Notes under the pieces: generated by a model
What the model was told of the DNA's origin: nothing
The model's input: only the letters and a program-made list of their open reading frames with translations
The model's database searches: none
DNA from: an uncultured Bacteroidales bacterium
GTDB taxonomy: Bacteria; Bacteroidota; Bacteroidia; Bacteroidales; Paludibacteraceae
Length of the DNA stretch: 42,997 nucleotides
Reading direction: 5' to 3'
Assembly: GCA_949282265.1 (NCBI GenBank)
Contig: CASDOZ010000018.1
Coordinates: forward strand, 1-42,997
Shown: one piece after another, positions 27,859 through 36,119 of the stretch
Position numbering within the stretch: position 1 is the stretch's first letter
Layout of the letters: each line of letters begins with the position of its first letter
Position numbers and translations under genes: made by a program

Positions 27859-29189
27859 TGTTTTATCAGTTTGGTTATATAAGTTCCAAAATTACTTTCC
27901 GCCCGCAGCATATAGACTCCAGACTGCTGTGCGGACATGTCAATGACACCGGTTCTATTGGTATTGACGCACGTGGAAACCAATGAGCCATCAAGTGTAT
28001 AAACACTCCACGAAACAATATCATATTTTCCAATATCGATGTAATAGATGCCGTCCGACGGATTCGGATAAACATGCAAGCCTGTCACCCCCGCCTCAAT
28101 ATTTTCTGTGGCAGAACGCTGGTTGTAGGTTATCTCCATGCTGTATCCTACTTTCGATTCAATGTTGTCCGCACTGAAAACAAAAGGTAGCCAGGTCGTG
28201 TTTTGGGCGCCAGCCTCGCCGCCCCAGAAACTGTATTCCGAATAAACCTTTGTTTTCAGCGGATATAACGAATTATCGTAATAGATGACCGACATCGTAC
28301 GCCATGTATCATACAAAGGCAATTGCAAGGAACGCCCTGCGCATAAGCCATCGGCATCATATTCATAAACATAACGCATGTTGTCCATCCAACATTCAAC
28401 ATTCCAATACTGGTATGTTTCCGAAAACAACATACCATTCTTGTAAGCGTATGTAACATTGGAAACATTGACCCAGCCATATCCTGCGTCCGTTTCCTGC
28501 CATGACTGGTTCAGCAAATACACCAGCCTGTTTTCCTTGTCATACACCCATGTGTAGCGCGACAGGTTTTCCAAAGAAGAATTCCGGCGTTCCCGCAAGA
28601 CCTGCTGCCGCGGTTGGCCATCCGCCGTATATCCGCATGTCATTTCATACAGGACATTGCCCGTCGCATCCGTAATCGAGAATTTTTCCAACAATCCTTC
28701 CGCACCATAAACATACGATTTGGAGGAAGATGGTTTTCCCAATGTGCTCCCGGGATTCATGTAAATACGTTCTTCGGAAAGCCGCCCCGATTCATCATAT
28801 TCCATACATGTTACCGTTTTCAAGACTGCCTCATCGCCCGAATAATCAGTTTCCCTGGCACAAACAGGCAAATCCCCGTTGTACTCCGTCGTTATCTCGT
28901 AAACCCGTTCCCTTTGGTTGCCTGCATATTCATAAAATGTCTGGGTAGTACATTGGGACATATCATAAATCCATTCCACTTGCGACACATTCTGCCATTG
29001 CGTGCCTATGAGTTCCTTTTCTACTTCCAATGTCTTCATTCCGGCCTGATTATACAAATAACTATAATCTAGCCGCGAGGTATTGTTCTCTACCACTATC
29101 GACTGAATCATAGGTATATCCTGCGCATGAACGGCAAGACACGATATACAAAACGATATTACTATGAAAACTTTAATCCGTCTAATCAC
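27855..29189 (-). CDS. Secreted protein with T9SS type-A C-terminal sorting domain
   Basis: A 444-residue protein with a signal peptide (to about H-A-Q, residue 23). The middle is rich in Tyr/Trp and loosely repeats Y-E-Y-D-x-x-G-L and Y-x-Y-K-N-G-M-L, like the YD-type wrapping repeats of some secreted proteins. The C-terminal 75 residues (L-H-V-Y-P-N-P-S-D-G-I-Y-Y-I, V-Y-T-L-D-G, G-V-Y-M-L-R-A, ending T-K-L-I-K-Q) are a clear type-A T9SS sorting domain, which directs export across the outer membrane and is then removed. The start is GTG: stop codons lie in frame immediately upstream, and no suitable ATG exists. It is the first gene of a two-gene operon with the M3 peptidase. The function of the mature part is not recognised. 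Confidence 0.88.
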   Translation of the reverse strand: MIRRIKVFIVISFCISCLAVHAQDIPMIQSIVVENNTSRLDYSYLYNQAGMKTLEVEKELIGTQWQNVSQVEWIYDMSQCTTQTFYEYAGNQRERVYEITTEYNGDLPVCARETDYSGDEAVLKTVTCMEYDESGRLSEERIYMNPGSTLGKPSSSKSYVYGAEGLLEKFSITDATGNVLYEMTCGYTADGQPRQQVLRERRNSSLENLSRYTWVYDKENRLVYLLNQSWQETDAGYGWVNVSNVTYAYKNGMLFSETYQYWNVECWMDNMRYVYEYDADGLCAGRSLQLPLYDTWRTMSVIYYDNSLYPLKTKVYSEYSFWGGEAGAQNTTWLPFVFSADNIESKVGYSMEITYNQRSATENIEAGVTGLHVYPNPSDGIYYIDIGKYDIVSWSVYTLDGSLVSTCVNTNRTGVIDMSAQQSGVYMLRAESNFGTYITKLIKQ

Positions 29190-29238
29190 GTTTTACTACT
29201 ATGCCAAGAAGAACAAAAGCACTTTTTCCAAAAGTGGA

Positions 29239-29268
29239 CAAAGATAAGCAAAAACTTCGGAAAGCAAA
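29239..29268 (-). promoter_or_regulatory. Bacteroidales promoter for the T9SS cargo/M3 peptidase operon
   Basis: On the minus strand TATCTTTG (29246-29239) matches the -7 consensus; TTTG (29268-29265) lies 18 bp upstream, slightly short of the usual 19-21. The GTG start is about 50 bp past the box. Confidence 0.6.
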
Positions 29269-29336
29269 AATCCCTGACAGGGATGATTATTGGAAAATAT
29301 TCCGTAATATTGCAAAATAAAATCATGGACGTAATT

Positions 29337-29990
29337 ATGAAGAAAAGACAAATCACCGTACCTTATGTGCCGCAACTGGACGGCCAGCCTATTGAACATG
29401 TAAACCAACAGTTGGAAGAATGCGGCACCATGGCCCGCATAGATTGTGTCAACTGGTTAGAACAGTTTCCGTACATGCCCCTCACGACCATAGCCGTTGC
29501 ACGCACATCAACCATGCTATACATAAAATACATGGTCAAAGGAAGTATGCTCAAAGCATTGTACAGCAACGACTTGGAACCTGTTTACAAAGACAGTTGT
29601 GTCGAGTTTTTCTGCCAGCTCCCGGATGCGGACAACTATATGAACTTTGAATTCAATTGCATAGGCACTTGCCTGGCAAGCACGCGCAAATCGCGCGAAG
29701 AAGGCATCGTCATGCGCACGCCAGAGGAGCTGGGGCAAATAATCCGTTATTCATCGTTGGGCAAACGGGCTTTTTGTGAAATGGAAGGCATGTTTGAATG
29801 GGAACTGACCGTAGGTATCCCGTTCCGCCTGCTGGGGCTTGACTCGGAACATTTGCCAGAGAAAATCAAAGGGAACTTCTACAAATGCGCCGATGACACC
29901 AGTATGCCGCATTTCGTAAGTTGGAGCCCGATCGATGCGCCAGCACCGGATTTCCACCGGCCGGAATTTTTCGGCGACATACTGTTCTGA
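29337..29990 (+). CDS. CBM9-like (carbohydrate-binding family 9-like) protein
   Basis: A 217-residue protein without signal peptide. It has the pattern of the CBM9-like/DOMON family: an N-terminal I-T-V-P-Y-V, a strand reading T-M-L-Y-I-K-Y-M-V-K-G, then P-V-Y-K-D-S-C-V-E-F-F, M-N-F-E-F-N-C-I-G, W-E-L-T-V-G-I-P-F, and a closing G-N-F-Y-K-C-A-D with H-F-V-S-W-S-P-I. Tryptophans and acidic residues in these strands bind sugars in known members. The absence of an export signal is usual in the Bacteroides group and leaves the true role unclear. Starts at 29325 and 29337 are both possible; 29337 (M-K-K-R-Q-I-T-V) looks closest to relatives. The gene is divergent from the T9SS cargo gene and stands alone. 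Confidence 0.8.
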   Translation: MKKRQITVPYVPQLDGQPIEHVNQQLEECGTMARIDCVNWLEQFPYMPLTTIAVARTSTMLYIKYMVKGSMLKALYSNDLEPVYKDSCVEFFCQLPDADNYMNFEFNCIGTCLASTRKSREEGIVMRTPEELGQIIRYSSLGKRAFCEMEGMFEWELTVGIPFRLLGLDSEHLPEKIKGNFYKCADDTSMPHFVSWSPIDAPAPDFHRPEFFGDILF

Positions 29991-30013
29991 AACCACTTGC
30001 TTCTTACATAACG

Positions 30014-30051
30014 AAATACCGGACATGCTTCAAAAACACGTCCGGTATTTT
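30014..30051. terminator. Terminator between the CBM9-like and type-B cargo genes
   Basis: A perfect 11-bp stem AAATACCGGAC (30014-30024) / GTCCGGTATTT (30040-30050) with a 15-base loop lies between convergent stop codons. A T-rich end (T-A-T-T-T-T) suits the plus strand best; it may work in both directions. Confidence 0.78.
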
Positions 30052-30072
30052 GCATCCATGACGACGCCATTT

Positions 30073-31305
30073 TCAACGCAGTAGAGTAACATCGCCTTTA
30101 CGCTTGTAATTGACGCCATCCGAACCTTTGGCCTGGATAATGTAGAAATAGACGCCTGCCGCCGCCGACCGGCCATTAATGGTACCGTTCCAACCCTTGG
30201 CCGGGTCTGTCCACTCGAACACCTTGCGCCCCCAACGGTTGTAAACCCAACCATGAAATTCGATAATGGATTTGTAAGCCACGCGGAACTCATCATTCTT
30301 GCCGTCACCGTTCGGGGTGAACACATTGGGTACCTCCAACATCGATTCCATCACCTCAACAGTGACTGTCGTTGAGTCCATACAACCGTATGAATTAGTC
30401 ACAATAAGGTTCACGGTATAGTTGCCAAATTCATTAAACGTGTAGCGGTGTTCCCGGTCTGAACGCTGCACAACCAAAGCACTGTCTTTGTAGATTTTCC
30501 ATTGGTAATATTCGGCCACGGGCTCATTGGCAACCGCCGTGAACAACACTTCCAGTGGTGCGGAACCGCTGAGCGCAGTCGCCGTTGACGGCCGGTCCGA
30601 TTCGTTCAACGCATCGCGGGTAACGGTTGTCGTCAAAATCGTATCGCGAATGGCCACAGCCATATATTCTGCCGTTTGTATGCTTGCAGGCTGCAAGCCC
30701 AACTCTGCCGCAAACTGGTCGGAAAGCGTGTATGCCGTATTCACGTATGCCGGCGGAACCGTAATGTTAGTTGAGAACCCAGTCACGGTCTGTTGCGTTT
30801 CCACGGTTTCCCAATTTTCACCGGCCCATTGCAAGGTTTGCCACTCCAAAATAAACACCCTGTATATCGTCTTTTTGATTCCTTGTGGCGTATAATACTC
30901 GAAATTTGGCGCACTGCCCTCAAGCATCAGCAAGGTGTTCTCGCAAGCATATTCATAGTCCGGTTGCACGTAAAAATCCGTAAATACCGGCAAATGGGCG
31001 GAATAATCTATCACCCAAAATGTTACGCTGTCCTTACCTGCTTTCAGTATATAGCCCGTCGCATCCTCCGGGCTGAGTTCGTTGATGCCGGAAGCCACAT
31101 TCGTACCGTCAAACTTATACCACATAACAGGAGTTTCCGTTCCCGTATAAGATATTTCGGCATTATCCAAACTAGGAAACAGAAACACATAATCCACGTC
31201 GGAAGGATTCGGATAGGAATAACTGTTGCCTGACGTTACGTTGATTTGCGACCAAACGCTTCCAACAACCGACAACAAGACACAAATGGACAAAAATTTT
31301 TTCAT
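30073..31305 (-). CDS. Secreted protein with T9SS type-B (gliding-motility-associated) C-terminal domain
   Basis: A 410-residue exported protein. The signal peptide is M-K-K-F-L-S-I-C-V-L-L-S-V-V-G, ending near W-S-Q. A PKD-like domain follows at about residues 225-320, with Y-T-F-N-E-F-G-N-Y-T-V-N-L-I-V-T-N-S-Y-G-C. The C-terminal 80 residues start V-P-N-V-F-T-P-N-G-D-G-K-N-D-E-F and contain I-Y-N/V-Y-N-R-W-G-R-K-V-F and G-V-Y-F-Y-I-I-Q-A: the CHU_C or type-B sorting domain. In Flavobacterium, type-B cargo needs a PorP/SprF partner; none is encoded here. The ATG at 31305 gives the best signal peptide; 31314 is an alternative. It has a strong promoter only about 20 bp upstream. Confidence 0.9.
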   Translation of the reverse strand: MKKFLSICVLLSVVGSVWSQINVTSGNSYSYPNPSDVDYVFLFPSLDNAEISYTGTETPVMWYKFDGTNVASGINELSPEDATGYILKAGKDSVTFWVIDYSAHLPVFTDFYVQPDYEYACENTLLMLEGSAPNFEYYTPQGIKKTIYRVFILEWQTLQWAGENWETVETQQTVTGFSTNITVPPAYVNTAYTLSDQFAAELGLQPASIQTAEYMAVAIRDTILTTTVTRDALNESDRPSTATALSGSAPLEVLFTAVANEPVAEYYQWKIYKDSALVVQRSDREHRYTFNEFGNYTVNLIVTNSYGCMDSTTVTVEVMESMLEVPNVFTPNGDGKNDEFRVAYKSIIEFHGWVYNRWGRKVFEWTDPAKGWNGTINGRSAAAGVYFYIIQAKGSDGVNYKRKGDVTLLR

Positions 31306-31324
31306 TATTTTCATTTTGAGGTGG

Positions 31325-31356
31325 CAAAGATAGGCAAGAACACGCAAAAAAACAAA
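31325..31356 (-). promoter_or_regulatory. Bacteroidales promoter for the type-B T9SS cargo
   Basis: On the minus strand TTTG (31356-31353), a 20-bp spacer and TATCTTTG (31332-31325) match both consensus elements. The predicted leader is only about 5-15 nt. Confidence 0.75.
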
Positions 31357-31443
31357 AATATAATCAATACACATGCGACAAGGCTGAAAGAACTTTATGT
31401 AAGTGCATTTGAACATATACGTCCCGATTTACCATATAGACAC

Positions 31444-31474
31444 TTTCATGTTTCCACCCTTTTCTTTACCTTTG
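31444..31474 (+). promoter_or_regulatory. Bacteroidales promoter abutting the gldG start
   Basis: TTTC (31444-31447), a 19-bp spacer and TACCTTTG (31467-31474) match the promoter consensus. The -7 box ends only 4 bp before the ATG at 31479, so the transcript should start at or beside the start codon. Confidence 0.68.
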
Positions 31475-31478
31475 CCGC

Positions 31479-33161
31479 ATGAAACGACAAAAACGGTCAT
31501 ATTTTCTGTTTGGTCTGGTAATCATCATTGCCTTGAACCTGCTTGCCAGCATATTTTTCTTCCGCATAGACCTGACAGCCGACAAACGGAACAGCATAAG
31601 CGCGCCGACCAAACAACTTATGCGCAACCTGTCGCAACCGCTTTCCATAACCATCTATCTGGATGGCGACCTGAATGCCGGTTTCGTAAGGCTGCAAAAA
31701 GCCGTGGCCGAACTGCTGGACGAATTAGACATGTATGCCGGGCAACGCATCGACTACCAATTCATAAACCCATCGGAAGCCGATGACGCACAACAACGCC
31801 AGCAACAATACGAAGCACTGGTTGCAAAAGGCATGAGCCCGACCATTATATACGAAAAAGACAAGGAGGGCAAATCAATGCAAAGAATCGTTTTCCCGTG
31901 GGCGGAAATCCGTTACGGGAACAAAACGAGAAACCTATGCCTGCTAAAAAACATCCGCGGTCGTTCCGGCGACGAGAACCTAAACATGTCGATAGAAAGC
32001 CTGGAATATGAAATGACCGATGCCATCCGGGTATTAATGCAGACAAAAGTCCAGAAAATCGCTTTCATTGAAGGCCACGGCGAATTGCCGGAAGCCAACA
32101 CATACGACATCAGCCTGGCATGGAGCCGCTATTTCCAGATTGACCGGGGCGTGCTGGGAAATGATGCGTCCGTGCTCGACGGTTACAAGGCCATTGTCAT
32201 TGCCGCACCGCAAAGCGCGCTTTCCGAAAGCGACAAATACATTATTGACCAATACATCATGTACGGCGGACGTGTCATGTGGCTGCTTGATGGTGTCAAA
32301 TTTGACATGCAAGCCTTGAGCCAGACCGGCGTTTCGCCCGCCATGCCGCTCGACTTGAACCTGACAGACATGCTGTTCCGCTACGGGATACGCATCAATC
32401 CGGTACTTTTGCAAGATGAACAGTGCCTGCCTGTGCCGGTGAATGTCGCGCCGGAAGGCAGTCCGGCCGATTTCCAACCCATGCCGTGGTATTTCGCGCC
32501 ATTGTTGCTCACCTCGCCTGCACATCCCGTATCGCGCAACATCGCGCCAATCAGCAGCACGTTTGTGTCTTGCATCGACTTTGTCGGCAACAATCCGCAA
32601 CAAAACAGCGCGGTCCTGCTGGCAAGCTCCAACGCCACGCATGTCATCCAGACCCCTGCAACCATTAATATTACAGAAACCACGCCGACCGAGAACTATT
32701 TCAACACCGGCTACATTCCCGTGGCTGGCGCGATAGAGGGTTGTTTTGAGTCTGCTTTCACGCACCGCTTGATGCCGCAAAACATAGTCAACGCCAAGCC
32801 GAAACGCACGGAAAGCGTACCGACACGGCAAATCGTCATAGCAAGCGGTTCCATTATCCGCAACGAGCTGGAAAAAGGCGAAGCCCTGCCGGTTGGTTAT
32901 GACCGCTACACGCAAAACCAATTCGGTAATCGGGATTTTCTGGCCAACGCGCTCCTATACCTGACGGACGATGAAGGCTGGATAAACCTGCGAGGTAAAA
33001 ATTTCACTTTGCGTTTGCTCAACCAGAATATTTCACGCCAAAAGAAAGGCACTGTACAATGGATCAACATCGGTTTGCCCATTATTTGCCTGCTCGGGTT
33101 CGGCACGGGATTCTCCATTTACCGGAAACGGCGTTACACCCACGACTTGGATAAAGCCTAA
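31479..33161 (+). CDS. gldG: GldG-like ABC transporter auxiliary protein
   Basis: A 560-residue inner-membrane protein with one hydrophobic helix at each end (about residues 8-27 and 528-548) and a large periplasmic domain between. The periplasmic part has L-T-A-D-K-R-N-S-I-S, K-I-A-F-I-E-G-H-G-E-L and I-D-Q-Y-I-M-Y-G-G-R-V-M-W-L-L-D-G, as in the ABC_transp_aux domain of GldG. GldG works with the permease GldF and the ATPase GldA; a gldA-like gene is at 19489 on the other strand. No gldF is next to it, although gldF-gldG pairs are the rule. The role in a probably non-gliding Bacteroidales is unclear. It is transcribed alone from the abutting promoter. Confidence 0.87.
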   Translation: MKRQKRSYFLFGLVIIIALNLLASIFFFRIDLTADKRNSISAPTKQLMRNLSQPLSITIYLDGDLNAGFVRLQKAVAELLDELDMYAGQRIDYQFINPSEADDAQQRQQQYEALVAKGMSPTIIYEKDKEGKSMQRIVFPWAEIRYGNKTRNLCLLKNIRGRSGDENLNMSIESLEYEMTDAIRVLMQTKVQKIAFIEGHGELPEANTYDISLAWSRYFQIDRGVLGNDASVLDGYKAIVIAAPQSALSESDKYIIDQYIMYGGRVMWLLDGVKFDMQALSQTGVSPAMPLDLNLTDMLFRYGIRINPVLLQDEQCLPVPVNVAPEGSPADFQPMPWYFAPLLLTSPAHPVSRNIAPISSTFVSCIDFVGNNPQQNSAVLLASSNATHVIQTPATINITETTPTENYFNTGYIPVAGAIEGCFESAFTHRLMPQNIVNAKPKRTESVPTRQIVIASGSIIRNELEKGEALPVGYDRYTQNQFGNRDFLANALLYLTDDEGWINLRGKNFTLRLLNQNISRQKKGTVQWINIGLPIICLLGFGTGFSIYRKRRYTHDLDKA

Positions 33162-33269
33162 AAAGCGGCAAAAACCACCACAGAATTACAGAATCTAATT
33201 TTTAGAGCCAATTTCCTTATACATACACTCAAAAAATTACTGTTTAGCTAAAAAATTACAAGAAGAGAT

Positions 33270-33301
33270 TTTTTACTATACTTATATTTTTTGTACCTTT
33301 G
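33270..33301 (+). promoter_or_regulatory. Bacteroidales promoter for the XRE-cupin gene cluster
   Basis: TACCTTTG (33294-33301) matches the -7 consensus, with TTTT 20 bp upstream as a near -33 element, in a very AT-rich stretch. The leader to the ATG at 33337 is about 30 nt. Confidence 0.7.
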
Positions 33302-33336
33302 CGGCTCGAAAAATAATTTGTAAAACTAATCCAGAT

Positions 33337-33900
33337 ATGACGGTAGGAAATAAAATCAAAAACCTGCGTGATTCACAACAAATGAGCCTTGAAGAACTGG
33401 CCCAGAATGCAGGATTGACAGTAGAACAAATACAACTTATGGAAACAGCTGATACGGTGCCTTCGTTGGCGCCACTCATCAAAGTGGCCCGCGCATTAGG
33501 CGTCCGTTTAGGTACTTTTTTGGACGACAGTACCAATCTGGGACCCGTAATCAACCGCAAAAACGAACGGCATGCAGCCAAATCATTTTCGAGCCAAGCC
33601 TCGCAGAACAACACATCGCTTGATTTCTATTCTCTGGCAAGCCAAAAAGCAGGTCGGAGCATGGAGCCGTTCCTTATCAACATAACGCCTAACGGCAACG
33701 AAAACGCCCCGTTATCCACCCATGAAGGCGAAGAGTTCATCTACGTCTTGCAAGGAAGCATACGTATCCATTACGGCAAGCAAACATACGTTTTGGAAGC
33801 CGGTGACAGCATTTACTATGATTCAATCATAGAACATTTGGTCAGTGCCGCAACCAATGAGCCGACGACCATTCTTGCCGTCATTTACGCACCTATGTAA
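33337..33900 (+). CDS. XRE-family transcriptional regulator with cupin domain
   Basis: A 187-residue regulator. Residues 1-60 form an XRE helix-turn-helix (K-I-K-N-L-R-D-S-Q-Q-M-S-L-E-E-L-A, V-E-Q-I-Q-L-M-E). Residues about 110-185 form a cupin (H-E-G-E-E-F-I-Y-V-L-Q-G, L-E-A-G-D-S-I-Y-Y-D, E-H-L-V-S-A) that would bind a small ligand or a metal. Related HTH-cupin proteins control metabolic genes in response to an effector. It is the first gene of a plus-strand cluster with two acyl-CoA-type ligases, so it probably controls them; the effector is unknown. A gap of 83 bp with a weak 5-bp hairpin separates it from the next gene. Confidence 0.92.
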   Translation: MTVGNKIKNLRDSQQMSLEELAQNAGLTVEQIQLMETADTVPSLAPLIKVARALGVRLGTFLDDSTNLGPVINRKNERHAAKSFSSQASQNNTSLDFYSLASQKAGRSMEPFLINITPNGNENAPLSTHEGEEFIYVLQGSIRIHYGKQTYVLEAGDSIYYDSIIEHLVSAATNEPTTILAVIYAPM

Positions 33901-33983
33901 TCATAACACCGGCAACGGGAATCCAGGAAGGCCATGCGCCGTCCTGAAAAAACATCCGTGTGCCGTACACAAACAATGTAAAT

Positions 33984-35633
33984 ATGGAACTCTCCAACAG
34001 AACAATAGGCGACTGGCTCGAACATTGGGCACAGGAAACGCCTGATAAAGAATATCTTGTTTACTCCGACCGCAACCTGCGCTTTACATGGTCGCAATTC
34101 AACCAACGTGTGGACGACATGGCCAAAGGCCTACTCGCCATCGGCGTCACCAAAGGTTCACATGTAGGCATTTGGGGGCACAATGTGCCAGACTGGCTCA
34201 CGTTCATGTACGCTTGTGCCAAAATCGGCGCGGTCGCCGTAACGGTAAACACCAACTACAAACAAAGCGAAATTGAATTCGTGCTTGAAAACTCGGACAT
34301 GCACACCATGTGCATAACCGACGGCATAAAAGGCAGTGATTATGTGGACATGATGTACAAAGCATTTCCTGAAGTACGCCAGGTACAACGCGGCAGGGCC
34401 AGAAGCGAACGTTTTCCGCATTTACGGAACATCATCTACATAGGCCAGGAAAAACACCGCGGTATGTACAATACGGCCGAAATGTTATTGCTCGGTGAAA
34501 ATATTGATGACGATGCACTTCTTGCCGCGAAAAGACAAGTCACATGCCACGATGTCGTAAACATGCAATATACATCAGGAACAACCGGATTCCCGAAAGG
34601 CGTCATGCTGTCGCATCACAACATAACCAACAATGGATTTCTGACCGGCGAACACATGAAATTCACCGCCGACGACAAATTGTGCGTATGTGTACCCCTG
34701 TTCCACTGCTTCGGTATGGTCCTCGCCACCATGAACTGCCTGACGCACGGTTGCACGGAAGTCATGGTTGAAAAATTCGATGCCTTGCTCGTACTTGCTT
34801 CCGTGCACAAGGAACGTTGCACGGCACTTTACGGCGTACCGACCATGTTTATTTCTGAACTGAACCATCCCATGTTTGACATGTTCGACCTTACTTGCCT
34901 GCGCACCGGCATCATGGCCGGCGCACAATGCCCGATTGAACTCATGCGCCGTGTCAGCGAAAAAATGTACCTGACCATAACAAGCGTTTACGGCCTGACG
35001 GAAGCATCGCCGGGCATGACGCAGACCCGCTTCGACGACCCGTTCGAGGTACGCTGCACCACGGTGGGCAGCTCGTATGAATTTACGGAAGTAGCCGTCC
35101 TTGACCCCGAAACCAGCGAGGAATTGCCTGTCGGCGTACAAGGAGAAATGTGCTGCCGCGGCTACCTGAACATGAAAGGCTACTACAAAAATCCGGAAGC
35201 GACTGCCCAAGTCATTGACAAGAACGGCTGGCTGCATTCCGGCGACCTCGGCGTGAAAGACCCTGACGGCAATTACCGCATCACAGGACGCATCAAGGAC
35301 ATGATTATCCGCGGCGGCGAAAATATCTCGCCGATGGAAATTGAGGATTTCCTGTATCACATGCCGGAAATTAGGGATGTCCAAGTCGTGGCCATCGCAT
35401 CGCCGCGTTACGGCGAAGATGTGGCGGCATTCGTCATCAAACAACCCGGGGCGGATTTGCAGCCCGAAGACGTGCGCGACTTCTGCAACGGGAAAATCGC
35501 CCGCTACAAAATACCGCGATACGTCTTTATCGTCGATGAGTTCCCATTGACCGGAAGCGGAAAAATCCAGAAATTCAAACTGCGTGAAATGGCTCTGGAA
35601 CTATGCAAAAAACAAGGCATAGAAGTCATATAA
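33984..35633 (+). CDS. AMP-forming acyl-CoA synthetase (ANL superfamily)
   Basis: A 549-residue adenylate-forming enzyme that activates a carboxylic acid with ATP and joins it to CoA. It shows the phosphate loop [11 protein letters not shown] near residue 195, [18 protein letters not shown], the hinge [14 protein letters not shown], and the C-terminal catalytic lysine in G-S-G-K-I-Q-K-F. This resembles fatty acyl or short-chain acyl-CoA synthetases; the exact acid is not known. The ATG at 33984 ([11 protein letters not shown]) is preferred over an in-frame GTG at 33960. The HTH-cupin gene lies upstream and an ACT-domain gene 28 bp downstream. Confidence 0.92.
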   Translation: MELSNRTIGDWLEHWAQETPDKEYLVYSDRNLRFTWSQFNQRVDDMAKGLLAIGVTKGSHVGIWGHNVPDWLTFMYACAKIGAVAVTVNTNYKQSEIEFVLENSDMHTMCITDGIKGSDYVDMMYKAFPEVRQVQRGRARSERFPHLRNIIYIGQEKHRGMYNTAEMLLLGENIDDDALLAAKRQVTCHDVVNMQYTSGTTGFPKGVMLSHHNITNNGFLTGEHMKFTADDKLCVCVPLFHCFGMVLATMNCLTHGCTEVMVEKFDALLVLASVHKERCTALYGVPTMFISELNHPMFDMFDLTCLRTGIMAGAQCPIELMRRVSEKMYLTITSVYGLTEASPGMTQTRFDDPFEVRCTTVGSSYEFTEVAVLDPETSEELPVGVQGEMCCRGYLNMKGYYKNPEATAQVIDKNGWLHSGDLGVKDPDGNYRITGRIKDMIIRGGENISPMEIEDFLYHMPEIRDVQVVAIASPRYGEDVAAFVIKQPGADLQPEDVRDFCNGKIARYKIPRYVFIVDEFPLTGSGKIQKFKLREMALELCKKQGIEVI

Positions 35634-35661
35634 ATTTGTACAAAAGATAAAATCTAACACT

Positions 35662-36081
35662 ATGACCATACAACAATTGTCTGTCTTTATAGAAAATCAC
35701 CCCGGCAACCTGAACAAAGTGTTGGCGGTGCTTGCAGATAACAGCATCAACATCAAAGCATTGACCATTGCCGACACGGCCGATTTCGGCATTGTCCGAC
35801 TTATTGTTTCCGATCCGCAAAAAGCCTTTAACGCACTGCGAGACAAACATTTTTCCGTTCAACTGCAAGACATTCTATCCGTCGAGATGGCACCGGAACC
35901 AGGTTCCCTGTACCATATCCTCAACCTATTTGCGACGGAAAACGTCTCATTAGAATACGTCTATGCATTCAGCTACGGCAGCAAATCCACTTTGGTGCTG
36001 CGCACCGACAACCGCGAAAAAGCCGTGGAAATCATTCGGAAAAACAACCTGAAATCGGTAACTGAGGCTGACTTGAAATAA
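35662..36081 (+). CDS. Double ACT-domain protein
   Basis: A 139-residue protein made of two ACT domains and nothing else: residues about 4-70 (Q-L-S-V-F-I-E-N-H-P-G-N-L, I-N-I-K-A-L-T-I-A-D) and about 72-136 (G-S-L-Y-H-I-L-N-L-F-A-T-E-N-V-S-L-E-Y-V-Y-A-F). ACT domains bind amino acids or similar small ligands. Small double-ACT proteins of this kind are usually next to PaaK-type ligases, as here (38 bp before the next gene), and are thought to sense aromatic or branched amino acids. It is probably a ligand-binding regulator of the neighbouring enzyme; this is inference from context. Confidence 0.93.
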   Translation: MTIQQLSVFIENHPGNLNKVLAVLADNSINIKALTIADTADFGIVRLIVSDPQKAFNALRDKHFSVQLQDILSVEMAPEPGSLYHILNLFATENVSLEYVYAFSYGSKSTLVLRTDNREKAVEIIRKNNLKSVTEADLK

Positions 36082-36119
36082 TTAACAACGCAATAAAATT
36101 GCCCAAAGGGCTTATCACC

